DNA of 64,000 bases from contig OU015523.1 of the NCBI GenBank assembly GCA_907165065.1, positions 116,524,246-116,588,245 of the forward strand. The letters run 5' to 3'. The notes below the pieces were generated by a model. It did not search any database and was not told where the DNA came from. It saw only the letters and a list, made by a program, of their open reading frames with translations. The translations under genes and the position numbers were made by a program. This DNA is from Caprimulgus europaeus (taxonomy: Eukaryota; Chordata; Aves; Caprimulgiformes; Caprimulgidae). Shown here piece by piece: positions 17,201 through 28,400 of this stretch (positions are counted from its first letter, which is position 1; every line of letters begins with the position of its first letter).

Positions 17201-19954
17201 CTACCAGGGAACCAAAGAGCTGAAAGCTGGCATACTGTGCTGGAGGTCATCCATGGCACCTATCTTGTTTCCCAGTCCTTTGGTCTCCCTTGTACTAGGC
17301 TTTCATGGTTGATGGTCACAACCTGTTACCATATGGAAGGTGCCATGCTGGGTCCTTCCCCTGTTTGTGTAAATTCAATGGGGAACACAAGGCCTGAAGT
17401 TGTTCTTAAGTGAGAATGCAGCGGGGTGGTCTCAAGGGACTAAATATTTCTGCAGACATAACTAAATCTCAAGCAAAAGCAAACTATGGAATACAGCAAT
17501 AACTCAAAACTGTGTTTGCATTTATAAGCAGTTGATTTGTCCTAAATATGTCAAGTAGAAATGACTGAATTTTGCTTTATAAATGACTCTTCAAATCAAT
17601 CATGTTAATAACTTCTCACAAGCTGATGGTTTCTCTCTGGCTAGATAAATATGTCATTTTGATAAGATCATGGTAGAGGTGCTACTAGCTTCATTACATA
17701 AGCAAGAAATGAGTAATTACTTCACAATTTTGTAGAGGATTTTGTAAAAAAATCATATCTAGAACTATGACAACATTTGAGAGGTTTTTGGTGTGTGTTT
17801 GTTCTCTGCATTAGTGTAAAAAAAAAAAAAAAGCATTTTCCTTCATTTTTCTCTGTAGAACATAGACAAACTTTTTATTAGGAAAAAGGGTGGATTTTTT
17901 TTTTTTTAAATGAAAGCCACTTTTCAAAATGGGAAGAGTAGATGCTTGTGCATTGGTACAGTCTTATCACCTACACACCAAACCTCTGAACAGTCACGGG
18001 TTAGAGTTCATATACTAATGGCTGATTTTGCTGTCCTCTAAAAATAGCAATGGTGACATCAACAGTGAAACAATTTTGTTAGTCTGCATGGGTGTGTGAG
18101 ATGATGTTCTGACTTCAAACATCAGCATTTTGCCTGGCATGTAAAATTTATTGAATAAAAAATAAGACTGATTGCTTTGGGTTTAAATATAATCTAAAAA
18201 TTATTTGGGGCAATACACTAAGTAATTGCATATCTCAGGGAGTTGGTCAGATTATGAATATCATCTATTTATGGGTTTTGCTTGAAATGTTTTGATATAT
18301 AAAATGCAATATTCTAAAGTCCATAGTGACACTTTGGAGTCAGTATAATCTTTGCAACTGAAATATCTCCACAAAGCTAGAGTGACACTTTCTGACAGGA
18401 AGGATTTTGTAGAAAGGATGTTTACTGCATTCCTTCCAATCACATATTGCTTCAAGGTTATGAATAATTTACAAATTAATCAATGGTTACTAATTATTTA
18501 CAAACAATATATTAGTGAGGTGTCTAACTTTTCTTATAGAAAGTCAGTACTGAAACACCCAGTCCTGCATTTAAACAATCTCCTGAGTTATTCAGGAACA
18601 CAGTGTCAAGTGGAGATGAATAACTTATCTGTGGATAAACTAGTTTTGAAAAAAATATCCCCTCCTTAAACTGGTTCTTAGTCTGAGCCTTGACTCGATG
18701 TGCTTGTATGTCAGCCTGTCATGCATGTCAGCACCATTATGTGTGCACATGCATTGCCAGTTTGTTCAACAGGAACATGAGTATTTCTCTCACAATCCAA
18801 TAACTTTTTTTTTTTTTTTTCCTACCGTGCTGTATTCCTTTGTGTATCACTGTGATTCTGTTGTCTATATATTTGCACTGAAAGCTTGTCCCCTCTCTTG
18901 TTATGTATTTGAATAACATCTAGCATCAAGGTACCCTCACCTTAGCTGGTGTCTATTATATATATACACATATATATCATTGTAAGTAATTTATTAAAAG
19001 AATTTCTGTTCCCAAATAGCAGCACGTGCAGTCTGGACTTACTTTGCTGTTAAAACCTGAGTTCTTTTCTTTCATCAACTGTTTTATTCTTTAGCCCAGA
19101 GAGTGCAATGAAATTGGACAAAAAGGGATGGCAGTTTCAATCCATCATGTACTCTGCAGGGTTCTGGTTCAGCAAGTGCTCTGAACCCTTTTGCTATTTC
19201 TATTCTACACAGTTCAACTGGCTAAGAAGCAGCAATCAAAAAGTATCTTTTGCTGATAGACAATAGTCTTCTGAATGCATATTTGACATGCTTTTAGTAT
19301 TATTTTCTAGAACAAGAACAATGCTCATGGAAGAATTGCCTCCTTGCCTCAATTACATGTTTCATCAAGGACACTTACTGTGTATGGGAATCAGTTTATT
19401 CATTTTCTTCCTTGCAATACTTTTCTCTGAGCAAAGCCCCTTGACTCTTCCGTCTTGACTGAAGCAGAAACAGCTATATCATTGTAAATTCTGTAAAACA
19501 AGCACCTTGGAGTAAACTTGCTGTTGGAGAACACAAATGGCTAGCAAAATGCTGGTTCTACATATTTGTGGTGTTGATATGAAAAATGGAACTTGTAATA
19601 TGCTGGTAGCTCAAAATTGTATCTGAAAATTATAAGCATCCACATGGACCTTTGGATACTATTCCAATTCTGGTGTTAAGACCTTATGTTTCTCACTTTT
19701 CTAAAAGTAATTCTAGTCTTTTTGAAATAATTCAACCAGAAGCTGTTTGGGAAAGAGAATAGAACATTGCCTTCCTGGGCATATGCACATCACTAAATAA
19801 AAAAGACCAAGGGCTTAGCTTAAGCACTTCACTTTGTAACTGTTAACTCACACCTTGCTTCTCTTCTGAACCACGACAATCATCCTTACACAAGATCAAT
19901 CTGCTATAAAGAGGACTGAACTAAAGCAATGGATGTAAACAAATCTATGTTACT
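11206..19954. other. Long intron stretch without recognised transposons
   Basis: About 8.7 kb of mostly AT-rich sequence. It contains a T-rich stretch at about 11669-11702, an A16 run at 17818-17833 and a TATATA/CACATA microsatellite at 18955-18977. 15100-16130 is clearly richer in G+C than its neighbours and has short open frames on both strands, but I recognise no domain, LTR ends or splice pattern there. Nothing in this stretch supports a gene. Confidence 0.5.
18955..18977. repeat. AT/TA dinucleotide microsatellite
   Basis: Alternating T and A with a short CACA interruption. Short and imperfect. Confidence 0.8.
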
Positions 19955-20435
19955 TGTCCAGATACAGGGAACTACAGAGAGGCTGTTCAGTCTCACCTCT
20001 GTGCCTGGGAAGATCATGGAGCAGATACTCCTGAAAAGTATGCTAAGACACATGGAACATGAGGAGGTGATTGGTGACAGCCAACATTGCTTCACCAAGG
20101 GAAAATTGTGCCTGCCCAATTTGTTAGCCTTCTATGATGGAGTTACAGCATTGATAGACAAGGGAAGAACAAAGGATGTCATCTATCTGGATTTGTGCAA
20201 GGCATTTGACACTATCCTGCATGACATCCTTGTATCTAAATTGGAGAGGCATGGACTAGATGGATGGACCACTCAGTGCATAAGGAATTGGCTAGACAGT
20301 CATACTCAAAGAGTTACAGTCAACAGTTCGATGTCTAAGTGGAGAACAGTGACAAGTATCATCCCTCAGGGGTCAGTATTGGGACCAGCACAGGTTAATA
20401 TCTTTGTTGGTGGCATGGACAGTGGTATTGAGTAA
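19929..20435 (+). pseudogene. CR1 ORF2 reverse transcriptase remnant
   Basis: A 168-codon open frame inside the CR1 copy, covering the fingers and palm of the reverse transcriptase ([15 protein letters not shown]). The frame closes just where the FADD motif should appear. The first dozen codons precede recognisable CR1 homology and are chance. It is a decaying transposon fragment, not a host gene. Confidence 0.88.
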
Positions 20436-21225
20436 GTTGACATGCTGGAGGGATGGGATACTGTCCAGAGAGACCTTGACAAGCTTGAGAAGTGAGCTCA
20501 TGCAAACCTCAAAGTTGAAGGCCAAGTGCAAGATCCTGAACTTGTGTTGGGACAACTCTAAGCACAAATACAGGCTGAACACATAATGGGTTGAGAGCAG
20601 CCCTGAGGAGAATGTCTTGGGTGTGCTGGTGAATGAGAAACTCAACATGAGCTGGCAATGTGCACTCACAGCCCAGAAGACCAACTGTATCTTGGGCTGC
20701 ATCAAGAGAAGCATGACCAGCAGATTCTGCCCCTCTACTCTGCCCTGGTGAGACCCTACCTAGAGTACTGTGTCCAGTTCTGGGGCATCCAGTGGAAGAA
20801 GGACATGGACCTACAGGTGTGAGTCCAGAATAGGTCCATGAGGATGATCAGAGGGCTGGAGCACCTCTCTTATGAGGACAGGCTGAGAGAGTTTGGGCTG
20901 TTCAGCCTGGAGAAGAGAAGGCCCTGGGGAGACCTTATAGCGGCCTTCCAGTACCTGAAGGGGCTACAGGAAGGCTGGGGAGGGACTTTTTATAAGGGCA
21001 GGGAGTAATAGGGCAAGGGGAAATGGCTTTAAACTGGCAGAGTTTGCCCAGAGGAGCTGTGGCTGTCCCCTCCCTGGAAGTGTTCAAGGCCAGGTTGGAT
21101 GAGGCTTTGAGCAACCTGCTCTAGTGGAAGGTGTCCCTGCTCATGGCAGGGGGGTTGGAACTGGATGATCTTTAAGGTCCCTTCTAAACCAAACCAGGCT
21201 ATGATTTTATGATTCTGTGATCATA
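19955..21225 (+). mobile_element. CR1 LINE, longest copy, dead (reverse transcriptase box deleted)
   Basis: A 1.27-kb CR1 copy running from within the reverse transcriptase domain to the 3' end. Up to 20435 it stays open and shows CR1 RT hallmarks: [32 protein letters not shown], then IPQGSVLGP. Directly after GGMDSGIE the sequence jumps to a segment that normally lies past the FADD active-site box, so about 45 bases including the two catalytic aspartates are missing near 20434-20443. Later parts match ORF2 C-terminus ([21 protein letters not shown]) with a further gap near 21037. It ends with TATGATTTTATGATTCTGTGAT. It cannot encode an active enzyme. Confidence 0.93.
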
Positions 21226-22048
21226 CCGGACCTGCCTATTTTGAATACTTTATGATTCATACTGTCTCCAAATGTACCTGGAAATTATTTGGGACAATCA
21301 TATTTCATCTAGGCAAAAATTATTCTAGAGACTATTATAGCATTTTAATGCCACAGAGAATCATGTTTCAGTACTAAAGAATGTTCTCTGGTGCTGCTTT
21401 AGTATACTAATATAAATGTTACCTTTGTTTCCTGATAAATATCTTTCTTAACCTGCAGGCATGTATTAAAGAAAACAGTTATTAATACCAGCACAAACAC
21501 ACAGATTTTTACTCCACTTGAATCTTTGCAGTCTTCTTTGTTTTCCAATAATATTAATTTCTTTGCAGCTCTCTACAACTTGTTGAGATATTTAATAACT
21601 GAAAATGTATTATTATTAAATGTGTTTTGTTTTATTGGAGTGAATAATGAGACACTAAAAAATGCTAGCTGTGAGTTCATTCAGTTTTAATTAAATGAAT
21701 GTATTTTGTATAGACATTACTGTTTATTGAAAGAGGGTTAATTTCAAAAGAACAGGTTTTTGAGAAATTAAAAATGATAATTAATTATATAAATTGAACT
21801 ACTCAGGATCCGACAGTCAAATATAAAGCAGAATGAGCGCTAAGGGAAAGATGGCTTTCTTACACAAAGGTTTCATCCCAGTTAATAGTACCTATTGGAA
21901 TGGGATCTGCTGGGAATGGATTTTCCCACTGAGAATGGAGTGAAAAGGTCTAAAATCCCTCAGAAAGTTTATTTAGATAATGTATCACGGATATGTATCT
22001 GGATATGTATTTATTTAGACAATGTATCATGGAGAAGTGTAAACACAT
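21226..22048. other. Intron stretch between two CR1 copies, with a 42-bp tandem duplication
   Basis: AT-rich sequence without genes. TTTATTTAGATAATGTATC at 21968 recurs with few changes at 22010 (TTTATTTAGACAATGTATC), giving a 42-bp period. The second copy ends about 15 bases before the next CR1 tail. Confidence 0.7.
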
Positions 22049-22192
22049 CTCCCTGGAAGTGTTCAAGGCCAGGCTGGATGAGGCTTTGAGCAACCTGGTC
22101 TAGTGGAAGGTGTCCCTGCTGATGGCAGGGGGTTGGAACTGGATGATCTTTAAGGTCCCTTCCAGCCGAAACCATTCTATGATTCTATGGTT
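22049..22192 (+). mobile_element. CR1 LINE 3' end
   Basis: Begins abruptly at TCTCCCTGGAAGTGTTCAAGG and ends at TTCTATGATTCTATGG. It shares the GGAACTGGATGATCTTTAAGG tail with the copies at 19955-21225 and 43957-44483, so all three belong to the same or closely related subfamilies. Only ~145 bases were inserted. Confidence 0.92.
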
Positions 22193-25100
22193 TCCAAAAT
22201 AGTAATAAAGTAAAACTGTAAAGGTCGAGATGAGTTAAATCTCAAAAAGTAAATAAAATCAGGTCACTGAAGTCTACCATTGCTGTGTGCAAAGTTATGA
22301 AGAAGAACAGGAACAGATTGAGTCAACATTAAATGTAATTCAGTCTTGGCCCTAAGCCACAACAAACATTTCTTGGCATAGAAGTGGTGGAAAAAATGGC
22401 TCTATTTCATTTTTCTTCAAGCTGCTAACTAAATTGTCCCAGAGACCCTATCCACTCAATGGAGAGTCACTTCCAAGGGGTGATTCAACTCTCCATTTTA
22501 TTTAAACTCTTCATGGCTGACCTTGAGTTACTGCTTTCTGCACTTGGGTACTTTAGATAAGTATTTAAAATTATGTGTGCTGCATAACAGTCTTCATAAA
22601 GACAAAGACTGTAGAATATGAAGACAAAGGCAACTTGACTGGCAGGAAGGAGGATATGGAAGTGGAAAGGACCACAACTGAAGTGGAAAAAAACCTCTCT
22701 AGTAAAATTAAAGGGAGTGTTGGACAATTTTGATCCCATAGGATTAAGATTAGTTATCTGTGAAATAATGAACTTGGCAGCATGGTCTTTTTTTAGAGGG
22801 ACTTTTAGGCCATCTTTAGACCATCTTGGGTTCTTTAAAGAAAATATTATTTCAAGGGTGGCAGTGTAATACTGGAGAATAGCATAGACAATGGATATGC
22901 TTTAAGCATGTTTCTGTGGAAGGAATGATCTCATTATCTACAGACCATATCTCTGTACTATGTTTGCTTTCAAACAAACTTTGAAGAAAAGGTTATAGAA
23001 GTAAATATAACATCCCCGGTCTTTAATTTTTTTTAAATGAAATTATTGATTTTATTTTATTTTTTCTCCCTAAAAAGAGAAAATGTGATTTGGGTTTCCT
23101 CTGTTCAGGCTTGCTAACTGCTGATATAGTGCTACAGAGGAAATTAGAGTTTGAATTTCCTGGTAGCTGGGAAATGCTGCCATGAAACAGAGGTAGGTAA
23201 GGAACTGGGTGACATGGAGAAAGGAAGTATGACATTGCATAAAGTTCTTCACAGAAGTCATCAATTATCAACACTGGGACTAGCTTCATGGAATGCTTTT
23301 GTAACGGATGTAAGTATAATTAGTTTAATTCCTGAGCTTTTCTAATGATGGAAAAATATTAACTGGCAGAAAGGAGCAAAAGAGCAATTGTATAAGAAGA
23401 TGGTTTTGGAGACTAGGCTAAAAGAAATTGTACCAGACACTTAGAATCTTCCCTGTCTTTAGATATCTAGCCTCAATAGTCCAATCCAGGAGCACAGTCA
23501 TCCTGAACTTCATCTGTAAATCAGTAAGAAATTCCAACAACTGCCAAGGGAGACTCAAGTTTTAAAGTGGCTTCCAGAGTAGTTCTGAAGTGTGTAATGA
23601 TCTCTGTTGACTAAGTGTGAAGCTCAGAGTGATGAAGTTCCTGTCTTGCCTCCTTTTACTCACTAATGTTCATTTCTGTGGTTCCTGGGGAGATCAGCAC
23701 TTAGGAAGACAGGGTGTGGGACAAAAGAAAAACCTATACAATAAAGACATTAAAAAGTCAGATGGGATCTTGGAGAGGTATTTTTAGGAAAAATAGAAGA
23801 GTGTTTGTCCTGCTGTGCTGGATTCTGCAAATGATCTTCTGATTGTTGCAGACTGGTAGTCACTGATATCTGAAGAAGAGGGAATCAAAGTGGGGACAGC
23901 TGTGGAGAAGGGTTTTTAGTGTTATCTGAAGAGCTTATCATGAAACAGGAGCCCAAAAGACTTTGTTTAGTGGAGCAAAATGAAGCCTGAATAATATCGA
24001 TAGTCTTTAAATATATTACATTAAATGGTAATGATGGTTAAAAGAAAAATGTTAATAAATAAGTGTAGGTTGAGGATTTCCAACTCTCAGGTTAATGTGG
24101 CTCTAAAATAGACTTATAATAGATGAACTTTTTGTCCAAACTGCAGATGGTTTTGAGATTTAATTTAGTAAGTTTATTAAAGGTTGTGCACATGTCACTG
24201 TGTCACCTCAGTCAGCTAGACTCACCATGGGAAGTAGTTTACCAAAGTTACACTTACAGTGCATGCATGGTCTTCAGCAGTACATGTATATATATTTTGG
24301 AAGAAACAAATTAATTGAGGTGCATGTGAAAGCATATCCCCTCAATCTTTAAAAATAACAACAAAGCAAAGAAAATGCTTATAAGGACATTGGCATTTTT
24401 AATCTTACTGAAGATGGTAAGACATAATGATTTTTCAGGTTTGCTTAATTCCACTCCCCAGAAAAAAACATTGACATTAATGATTGTGGAAATTACTTGA
24501 GCTACATGGTTGCAAATAGAGGAAGAACAGCAATTTATAAACTGGGTGCAATACACCCTGATAAAAGGAACAAAAGGTACACAGCCTGATGTTATAATCT
24601 ACACCGTCATTCAAATAAACCAATGCTTATGCCATGTCCAAGGCAGATAAGGAGGCAAGAAAAATGGCCTGTTATTCAATAGAGTAAGCAGAGGTAATTC
24701 CTGTGGTTTGTTCTTCATTACCCTGCCTCCTTCTTTTTTTGAACTCCAGTGTGTAACAAAAAAAGAAAGCAGGATTGAGTGGAATGTACTTTTGTGCATA
24801 GGAAGCATCTGCAAATTCTGAAGGATTCACTTAATGGATTTTGGTCTATCTAGTACACTAATTACAAATTGGAGGAAAAAATCAGTTGACCAATAATTTT
24901 TTCTCAGTATAAGAATAGATTCTAATTGCTGACTGACCACACAAAGAAAAAACAAACAAACACCATCTGAGATATAGCTCATTGTATTCCAAAATGGACA
25001 GAAACTGGATGTTTTGCAACTATCTTTTTTATAAAATCTGCACTATTGACTGCACCAGAAACTGGAATCTCATTGCCCAAGGTGAGTGCTTTCCTCAAAG

Positions 25101-25659
25101 CTTTATTCTTGCTCTTCTCTGAGCTCACTGAATTTTTGAGTAATTTATGCAAAATTAAAATCTTTGAGTGGAGAGATTGAAGGAAATCCACACCATGGCA
25201 CTTTACAGTTCCCACTGCGAGGAGATCTGCAGTCTCTGCTTCAGCTCAAGCAAAAAGGGAAGGGCAAGCTCACTTCTCACATGGGGAGTATTAGTCACGA
25301 ATCACATGTGAGGAAGGTTCTATTCTGCTGAAGTGTGCAACCCCAGATAAAGGTTTTAGGTAAGACTCTCAAGTAGAGGGAAGGGCTTTCATCCTGCTAA
25401 ATCAGGCACCTTCATCATTATGCAGGGCAGGCCTTTTACAGTATTTTATTATTTCTAGTTTGGGTAATGGTCAAAGTAGAATGTTTGTTTTGGAGGCTCT
25501 GAGAGGGCTCTTTCTTGTACTGCAGAGGAAGTCTAGAAGAATAATTCTAGGATGGAGTAACTGGATAGCTGGAGACCTGAATCCCTTTCTGTTTGTTCCC
25601 TTATCCAGATGAGATCACAAGTGCTACCAAGGTGAGCTACTCATATATTAGGGGTTTTT
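22193..25659. other. Intron stretch without recognised features
   Basis: AT-rich sequence with no CR1, LTR or coding pattern recognised. Open frames reach at most 88 codons, overlap on both strands and lack motifs. Confidence 0.55.
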
Positions 25660-25852
25660 TACCAAGAGAATGGTAAATGTTGCAAGAAGTTCCCCAGAGA
25701 GATTGTAAAGTCTTCATCTTTGGAGGTATTCAAAACTTGACTAGTGGAAAAGGTCCTGAGCAACCTGATCTAAATTGACCTTCCTTGGAAACAGTGGTTG
25801 GATGAGGTGATGTCTAGAAACTTCTTCCAACTTCATTCTGTTCTCTGGATTA
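25660..25852 (+). mobile_element. CR1 LINE 3' fragment, strongly diverged
   Basis: Recognisable by the order of degraded CR1 landmarks: CCCCAGAGAGATTGTAAAG, TTTGGAGGTATTCAAAACTTG, CTGAGCAACCTGATCTAAA, and GGATGAGGTGATGTCTAGA followed by CTTCTTCCAACTTCATTCTG. Several insertions and the loss of clear terminal octamers suggest an old insertion. Confidence 0.75.
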
Positions 25853-26255
25853 ATTATTGTATGGAGGAAATCAGAAGATAGACCACAGTGCATTTTGGCC
25901 CATCTTAATCTTATTCCTCTCTTCTCCTAATGTAATATTTCAGAGATCATAGTACTCTCTCAACCGTCTTGTGAGAGAGAGACTGGGATTCCCCTTTTTG
26001 CAGGATGGAAGAACACAGGATGAGGCAGTGACCATTGGTTATTTCTAAATCATGAAGGTGGAACAGGAATTTTGAATCCCAAACTGGATCAGCCTTTGTT
26101 TCATGCACTATGATATAACTACTACTAATACAAACCAGGAGCAGGTAAAGTCCTGATCTCGCAGACAATACTGTGAATGTCCGTGAACTATGCCAAAGAA
26201 GGGTAAGGCTGCAAGTCCCATATCTTTCCTGTTGAACTGTGTTGGAATTAATTTA

Positions 26256-26713
26256 GGCAAAGGGTGGCTAAGGTGATTAAAGGACTGGAGCATCTTTCAT
26301 ATGAGGAAAGGCTGAGGGAGCTGGGCCTGTTCAGCCTGGAGAAAAGACGACTCAGAAGGGATCTGATTCATGTTTACAAATATCTAAAGGGAGAGTGTCT
26401 AGAGGACGGGGACAGAGTCTTCTCATTGGCACCCAACAATAGGATGAGAGATAATAGCCATAAACTGCAGCATAACAAGCTCCACTTGACCATAAGGAAG
26501 AACTCGAACAGGTTGCCCAGAGAGGTTGTGGAATCTCCCTCCCTGAAGATATTAAAAAATGGACTGGACAAATTCCTGCTTCATGTGCTCCAGGAGTCCC
26601 TGCTTGAGCAGGGTGGTTGGACTACATGACCTTCAGAGGTCCCTTCCAACCTCAACTATTCTGTGATTCTGTGATTCTGTGATTCTGTGATTCTGTGATT
26701 CTGTAATTCTGTG
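26256..26713 (+). mobile_element. CR1 LINE 3' fragment with expanded terminal octamers
   Basis: A young-looking copy with an open reading frame of 121 codons (26264-26629) that matches the ORF2 C-terminus: [53 protein letters not shown]. It differs from the copy at 32188-33211 by an in-frame 27-base deletion after IRKN, which removes LFTVRVTEHW-like residues. The 3' end carries seven ATTCTGTG-type octamers (26658-26713, one with a T-to-A-type change). It lies in GRM5 sense orientation. Confidence 0.95.
26658..26713 (+). repeat. CR1 terminal octamer array (ATTCTGTG)x7
   Basis: Seven 8-base units start at 26658, 26666, 26674, 26682, 26690, 26698 and 26706; the sixth reads ATTCTGTA. CR1 copies usually end in two to four such units, so this array is longer than usual. 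Confidence 0.93.
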
Positions 26714-26808
26714 ACCTGGGATGATAAGTGATGCCAATATGTTGCTAAGTATTTTTGACAAATAAACCTTTGATTATCTTTTGTAACATTGGAAATTAAA
26801 GTCAAAGT

Positions 26809-26825
26809 AAAAAAAAAAAAAAAAA
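26809..26825 (+). repeat. Poly-A run (17 bases)
   Basis: Uninterrupted A17, about 95 bases downstream of the CR1 tail. It is not attached to a recognisable retrocopy. Confidence 0.9.
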
Positions 26826-27939
26826 CTCTTTAGTTTTAACTGTTAATTTTAAATAATTTGTGTTATGAGAATCTGCCTTATGTTGTGAGTTTACAGACAC
26901 TGTGATCAAACTGGTGCAGAGTGGGATTGTTTAACCCCGACTCTCTCAAGAAAACACTAGAGCTTTTATGGACATTGCAGCAACACAAAAGGTTTTCATA
27001 TCAAGACTACTGCATGTCCATTTGGAAGCCTGTACAGTATGAATTTGCACCCATTCATATGTGTGTGTAATCTAACTCTCTAGCTATGTGGAATCACTCT
27101 GTGGTCTCTCGAGGTCCACATTCTTTGATGAAAGACATGTTGTCAGTGGTTGTACCAGGAGCTGTACTGTAGATTTCTCCCACCTTTGTGTATGTTACAA
27201 TGATTCAGTGCTGATGATTTGATTATTTTTTTTTTTTTTCCCCTGCCAAATGCAGTCAGTCAACAAGCAATATTTCACTATGTCAAGAGATCTGAAGTGA
27301 ATTCCAGTTTGAATAACTGCTGTTCACAGAAAAGGAAAAATGTATTTGGAATTATCTATGATGAGTAGATTTAAATAATCCAGTAGCTGCAAACTAATTG
27401 ACTTTTATGAGTAAGAAGTCAGGTATGTATTTTTCTATGGGCCAAATATATTCACATGTTTATAAATAAATTCACATAAATAAATAAATATTCACATATC
27501 TATTATGTGAAAATATTAGAGTCTGTTCCAAAGCTCAAAGAAATTGCATAGGACTATTTATTATACACAAATACAAATATGCCAGAGAAGATAAATGTAT
27601 ATAAAGCAATGGAAGTACAGAGGAAGTGTTGATGTATGTTCTATTTTTCCTCTCCTTGATTGATTCTTATTGTCCAGTTTTACAAATGTGGAGATTTTCC
27701 TCTTTTCTACCTTGTTGCTTATCTTTGTGAAGGGACACATAAGGCCAAATTTCACCCCACCCATAAGCTGACCCTCTGCTCAAATGAACAATACAGAACA
27801 TATGTTAAAGATTGTTTTCTGTGTATTGCTGAAGACATGTGGTTTCTTTACCTGCTCACCCTGACAGACTTGTGTTTCGTGAGTTTTCACATTGCTCCAT
27901 AGATTTAAATGCCAGAAAAAAACCATCTACTCAGTAACT
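26826..27939. other. Intron stretch with a 20-bp tandem repeat
   Basis: AT-rich. At 27451-27500 a 20-bp unit beginning TTCACA is repeated about 2.5 times (starts at 27451, 27471, 27491) and is merged with a TAAA-rich tract. No gene recognised. Confidence 0.65.
27451..27500. repeat. 20-bp tandem repeat, about 2.5 copies
   Basis: TTCACA recurs exactly every 20 bases at 27451, 27471 and 27491, separated by TAAA/ATAA-type filler. Confidence 0.75.
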
Positions 27940-28200
27940 CAGACCTTCTGCATAACACAGGTCACAGAATTTTACCCAGTATATCAAGCAGTGAAAGAAA
28001 TCATTCTTTCCTCCACTGCAAGTGCTATTAAGCCCATGAACATGTGACTAAACCAGTGTATATCTTACTGAAAGACATTTGGTCTAAAGGTAAGGCCTCC
28101 AGGAGATGATTAATCAGCTACATCCTTTAATTATGTTGCAACAGTTAATTACTCTTGCTGTTAAAAGTTGTCTTGCTTCCAATCTAAACGTGTCTGTCTC
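27940..28200 (-). mobile_element. Ancient CR1-type LINE relic
   Basis: The + strand shows degraded but ordered landmarks of an old reptile/bird CR1 in reverse: CTTCTGCATAACACAGGTCA, CAGAATTTTACCCAG, then GAAAGACATTTGGTCTAAAGG, ACAGTTAATTACTCTTGCTGT and TCTTGCTTCCAATCTAAACG. I know this pattern from turtle and crocodilian CR1 copies, which suggests an insertion that predates birds. Divergence is high and the edges are approximate. Confidence 0.6.
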
Positions 28201-28312
28201 CATGGAGACATTCTTCTATGGAAAGAATAGGGCACTGTGACCTCTCTCTTCATAGAGGTTTCTATTTATTGTCTTTCTTTGTAGATTGTTTGTCTTAATT
28301 TCAGGATACACT

Positions 28313-28400
28313 CGTCCCGACTGATGGATGCGTCCTGATAGCTCGGTGTAAATACAGAGCTCCTCTAATCAATGCAAAAAATGTGCTTCAGATTTATACG
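28313..28400. promoter_or_regulatory. CpG cluster, candidate regulatory element
   Basis: Five CpG dinucleotides (28313, 28318, 28331, 28344, 28399) lie within 90 bases of an otherwise strongly CpG-poor intron, four of them within 33 bases. An octamer-like ATGCAAAA and a TAATCAAT motif follow. This may be a conserved or unmethylated intronic element; nothing in the sequence proves function. Confidence 0.3.

Noticed and set aside
26658..26713. Regular 8-bp array considered as a CRISPR-like or satellite array
   Set aside because: No spacers; it is the terminal octamer repeat that marks the 3' end of CR1 elements.
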